Part shown: positions 29,046 through 31,805 of the stretch, piece by piece
Numbering within the stretch: the first letter of the stretch is position 1
Layout: each line of letters starts with the position of its first letter
Assembly: GCA_017619985.1 (NCBI GenBank)
Contig: JAFZRG010000100.1
Coordinates: 1 to 31,805, forward strand
DNA length: 31,805 nt
Direction: 5' to 3'
Source of the DNA: Bacillota bacterium
Lineage (GTDB): Bacteria; Bacillota; Clostridia; Peptostreptococcales; Anaerovoracaceae
Program-made: the position numbers and the translations under genes
The notes under the pieces: model-generated
Told to the model about the DNA's origin: nothing
Database searches by the model: none
What the model saw: only the letters and a program-made list of their open reading frames with translations

Positions 29046-30245
29046 CTACTTTCCGGTGACGATCTCGTAGGTATCCTTCGCGATCATCAGTTCTTCGTTC
29101 GTCGGGATGAGCAGGATCTTGACCTTGCTGGAATCCTTGGAAATGACGGTATCCTTGCCGCGGACGTTGTTGCGCTCGTCGCACAGTTCGATACCCAGCG
29201 CTTCCATGTTCTCGCAGATCGCCTTTCTCATCGTGATGCCGTTCTCGCCGAGGCCCGCCGTGAACACGATCGCGTCGCAGCCGTTCATCTCCGCCATGTA
29301 GGCGCCGATGTAGCTCTTGACTCTGTGCGCGTAGACCTTCAGCGCGGTGGCAGCTCTCTCGTTGCCCTCGTTCGCAGCGGTCTCCACGTCGCGGAAGTCG
29401 GAGGAAACGCCGGACAGGCCGTAGACGCCGGATTCCTTGTTGATGACCTTGTCCATGCCGGCCAGGTCCTTGCCTTCCTTCGCGGCCACGAAGCCGAGGA
29501 TGGCAGGGTCGATGTCGCCGCAGCGGGTGCCCATCACGAGGCCCGCGACCGGGGTGAAGCCCATGGAGGTGTCGAAGACCTTGCCGCCGTCGACAGCCGC
29601 CAGGGAAGCGCCGTTGCCCAGGTGGCAGGTGATGATCTTCAGATCCTTGATGTCCTTGCCCAGCATCTCGGCAGCTCTCATGGAGACGTATCTGTGAGAG
29701 GTTCCGTGGAAGCCGTAGCGGCGGACGCCGTACTTGGTATAGTACTCATAGGGCAGCGCGTACAGATAGGACTCCGCGGGCATGCTCTGATGGAACGCGG
29801 TGTCGAAGACGCCTACCATCGGGGTGTCGGGCATGAGGGCCTGGCAGGCGGCGATGCCCTGCAGGTTTGCCGGGTTGTGCAGCGGCGCGAGGTCGATGCA
29901 TTCTTCGAGCGCCTTGATGACGTCGTCGGTGATCAGGACGGAGCCCGCATACTTTTCGCCGGCGTGCACCACGCGGTGACCCACCGCGCCGATCTCGTCC
30001 ATGGACTTGGCTACGCCGTGATCCGGGTCGGTCAGGGCGTTCAGCACGTGGCCGATCGCGTCCTTATGATCCTTCATCGGGGTCTCGAGCACCCACTTGT
30101 CCATGCCGATCTTCTCGTGCTTGATCACGGAGCCTTCGATGCCGATCCTTTCGACAAGGCCTTTGCACAGGAGTTCTTCGGTCTCCATCTCCAGGACCTG
30201 ATACTTCAGGGAAGAGCTGCCGCAGTTGATAACTAATACTTTCAT
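29046..30245 (-). CDS. ackA: Acetate kinase
   Basis: AckA, 399 residues, the usual length. MKVLVINCGSSSLKYQVLEM is the N-terminal phosphate-binding signature; GFHGTSHRYVS and LGNGASLAAVDGGKVFDTSMGFTPVAGLVMGTRCGDIDP are the other classical motifs, and GGLGEN-type FTAGLGENG lies near the C-terminus. It converts acetyl phosphate plus ADP to acetate plus ATP, which is the energy-conserving step after glycine reductase component C. ATG 30245 has a GAAGGAGAT site and follows the hydrogenase by 41 bases, probably in the same transcript. No pta gene is adjacent, which fits direct supply of acetyl phosphate by the glycine reductase. Confidence 0.99.
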   Translation of the reverse strand: MKVLVINCGSSSLKYQVLEMETEELLCKGLVERIGIEGSVIKHEKIGMDKWVLETPMKDHKDAIGHVLNALTDPDHGVAKSMDEIGAVGHRVVHAGEKYAGSVLITDDVIKALEECIDLAPLHNPANLQGIAACQALMPDTPMVGVFDTAFHQSMPAESYLYALPYEYYTKYGVRRYGFHGTSHRYVSMRAAEMLGKDIKDLKIITCHLGNGASLAAVDGGKVFDTSMGFTPVAGLVMGTRCGDIDPAILGFVAAKEGKDLAGMDKVINKESGVYGLSGVSSDFRDVETAANEGNERAATALKVYAHRVKSYIGAYMAEMNGCDAIVFTAGLGENGITMRKAICENMEALGIELCDERNNVRGKDTVISKDSSKVKILLIPTNEELMIAKDTYEIVTGK

Positions 30246-30286
30246 ACGTTTTTATCTCCTTCAGGTTGATTTATGATGAAACGTTA

Positions 30287-31805
30287 TTATTCTCTGTTTG
30301 CCGCGCGCGGGCTGCGGGGCATCTCCCAGGCGTCGTGGTCCGTATGGAGCAGCTTGTGGCTCTTGTGGCCCAGCGGCTTCTGGAAGTACTCCTCGTACAT
30401 GCGGATGACGTCGGGATTCTCGTGCGAGAACCGCAGTTCGCTCTTGACGTCCAGTTCGCGCAGGTAGTCTCCCCTGCTCTCCGCCAGTTCGCGTCCGCCG
30501 TGGATGGGCTGACCGCCGCCGCCGGAGCAGCCGCCGGGACAGGCCATGATCTCCACGAATTCGTATTCCGCTTCGCCTCTGCGGATGGCTTCGATGATCT
30601 TCCTCGTGTTGCCGAGGCCGGAGACGACGGCGCAGCGCAGCTTCTTGCCCGCCACTTCGTACGTCGCTTCCTTCCATCCGTCCATGCCGCGCATCTCGGG
30701 GAACGCGTCGGGGCTGGGGTTCTCGCCCGTTGCCAGGAACACGGCGCTTCTCAGAGCCGCTTCCATGACGCCGCCGGTCGTTCCGAAGATGACGGCTGCG
30801 CCGGTGCCGGAGCCGAGCGGAGAATCGAACGGTTCTTCCTTGAGTTCGTCCGGGCGGATGTGGTCCGCGCGGATGAGCCGGACAAGTTCTCTCGTCGTCA
30901 GCGAGACGTCCACGTCGGGATCGCCGCAGGCGTCGTTCATGCCGGGGATCGCGCACTCGTGCTTCTTCGCGGTGCAGGGCATCACGGAGACGCAGAAGAT
31001 GTTGCGCGGGTCAACGCCGATCTTCTCGGCGAAGTAGCTCTTCGCCACGGCGCCGAACATCTGCTGCGGGCTCTTGGCCGTGGACAGCTGTCCGGTCATG
31101 TCCGGATACTGGGACTTCAGGAAGCGCACCCAGCCCGGGCAGCAGCTCGTGAACATCGGGAATTTATAGACGCCGCGCTTGGCGAGACGGGCCAGCAGCT
31201 CGCTGCCTTCCTCCATGATGGTGAGGTCCGCGGAGAAGTTGGTATCGAACACGTAGTCGAAACCGAGCTTGCGGATGGCCGCCACCATGCGTCCGGGCGT
31301 CGCCTTTTTCTTATCTAAATTCCAGTATTCCGCCCAGGCGGTGCGGACCGCCGGAGCGACCTGGATGACCGTGACCTTGTCGGGGTCAGCCAGCGCGTCG
31401 AGCACGATATCCGTATCGTCGCGTTCGCGCAGCGCGCCCGTCGGGCAGTGCGTGATGCACTGGCCGCAGATCGTGCAGTCGGAATCCTTGATGTTGCGGT
31501 TGTGGGACACGTCGATGTTCGTTCTCGAACCCGTACCTTCGATGTCCCAGATATGCATGTCCTGGATCTTGTCGCAGACCTGCACGCAGCGCATGCACTT
31601 GATGCACTTGGCCATGTCGCGCACCAGGGGGAAGCTCTTCGGCCAGTCGGCGTCCTTGACTTCTCTCTTGTACGTCTGCTTCAGAATGCCGAGGTCGTTC
31701 GCCACGGTCTGCAGTTCGCAGTTGCCGGAACGCACGCAGGTGGCGCACAGGCAGTCGTGCTGGGAGAGGATCAGCTCGACGATCGCCTTGCGGGACTTGC
31801 GCACG
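30287..31805 (-). CDS. hydA: [FeFe] hydrogenase catalytic subunit, N-terminus cut by the right edge
   Basis: The visible 505 residues are the C-terminal part of an [FeFe] hydrogenase. In order: a His-Cys [4Fe-4S] site (HDCLCATCVRSGNC, Hx3Cx2Cx5C), two ferredoxin-type clusters (CIKCMRCVQVC and CTICGQCITHCP), then the H-cluster domain with L1 TSCCPGW, L2 MPCTAKKHE and L3 MACPGGCSGGGGQP. All four H-cluster cysteines are present. The small-subunit-like C-terminus (MYEEYFQKPLGHKSHKLLHT) is also there. A [2Fe-2S] domain probably precedes it, beyond the window; the GTG at the edge is not its real start. It makes or consumes H2 with ferredoxin and/or NADH as partner, and whether it is part of an electron-bifurcating complex depends on upstream genes that I cannot see. 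Confidence 0.97.
   Translation of the reverse strand, partial: VRKSRKAIVELILSQHDCLCATCVRSGNCELQTVANDLGILKQTYKREVKDADWPKSFPLVRDMAKCIKCMRCVQVCDKIQDMHIWDIEGTGSRTNIDVSHNRNIKDSDCTICGQCITHCPTGALRERDDTDIVLDALADPDKVTVIQVAPAVRTAWAEYWNLDKKKATPGRMVAAIRKLGFDYVFDTNFSADLTIMEEGSELLARLAKRGVYKFPMFTSCCPGWVRFLKSQYPDMTGQLSTAKSPQQMFGAVAKSYFAEKIGVDPRNIFCVSVMPCTAKKHECAIPGMNDACGDPDVDVSLTTRELVRLIRADHIRPDELKEEPFDSPLGSGTGAAVIFGTTGGVMEAALRSAVFLATGENPSPDAFPEMRGMDGWKEATYEVAGKKLRCAVVSGLGNTRKIIEAIRRGEAEYEFVEIMACPGGCSGGGGQPIHGGRELAESRGDYLRELDVKSELRFSHENPDVIRMYEEYFQKPLGHKSHKLLHTDHDAWEMPRSPRAANRE

Overview
The window reads as a chromosome segment of an anaerobic, amino-acid-fermenting Firmicute of the class Clostridia. The evidence is a glycine reductase (Stickland) operon, an [FeFe] hydrogenase, acetate kinase, AgrC/AgrA-type signalling, ECF transporters and S-layer-homology (SLH) proteins. 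The DNA is GC-rich (roughly high fifties percent by eye), which would fit a GC-rich gut or sludge clostridial lineage, but I cannot name the genus. Every gene I accept is on the minus strand, so transcription runs right to left. The long plus-strand open frames are antisense shadows. I see no transposase, phage gene, CRISPR array or integration site.

Layout in transcription order, right to left. (1) 31805-28722: an [FeFe] hydrogenase (cut by the right edge), acetate kinase, and ribosomal protein L32 on its own strong promoter. (2) 28689-20162: a promoter with a palindromic operator-like site, then a secreted alpha/alpha-barrel-repeat SLH protein, a DUF4430 protein, EcfT, a fused EcfA-EcfA'-EcfS transporter, a phosphodiester-glycosidase/SLH protein and TcdA. 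(3) 20158-18205: rpsB-tsf with a structured leader. (4) 18186-17672: an unrecognised 129-residue protein between two near-identical terminators. (5) 17656-13645: the selenocysteine toolkit, namely a flavodoxin, selA, tRNA-Sec and selB. (6) 13613-5925: the glycine reductase operon, namely promoter, tandem glycine riboswitch, grdX, grdE, grdB (in-frame UGA), trxB, trxA, grdA (in-frame UGA), an attenuator-like terminator, and a single gene fusing GrdC and GrdD. (7) 5913-5130: a TPP riboswitch and thiT. (8) 5101-1: a LytTR regulator and GHKL sensor kinase, apparently co-transcribed with two PLP decarboxylases and a beta-hydroxyacid dehydrogenase that runs off the left edge.

How the parts work together: glycine in the cell turns on the grd operon through the riboswitch. 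SelA, tRNA-Sec and SelB supply selenocysteine for GrdA and GrdB (selD is not in this window). TrxB and TrxA supply electrons. The GrdCD fusion releases acetyl phosphate, which AckA turns into acetate and ATP. The hydrogenase can dispose of excess reductant from the oxidative half of fermentation.

The features most worth a second look are the GrdC-GrdD fusion, the apparent split intrinsic-factor-like corrinoid capture system beside a fused ECF transporter, the promoter and hairpin packed against tRNA-Sec, and the signalling/decarboxylase operon at the left end. The only gap of more than 300 bases without a gene (13330-13644) is filled by the glycine riboswitch, its terminator and its promoter, apart from about 30 bases next to selB where I see nothing.
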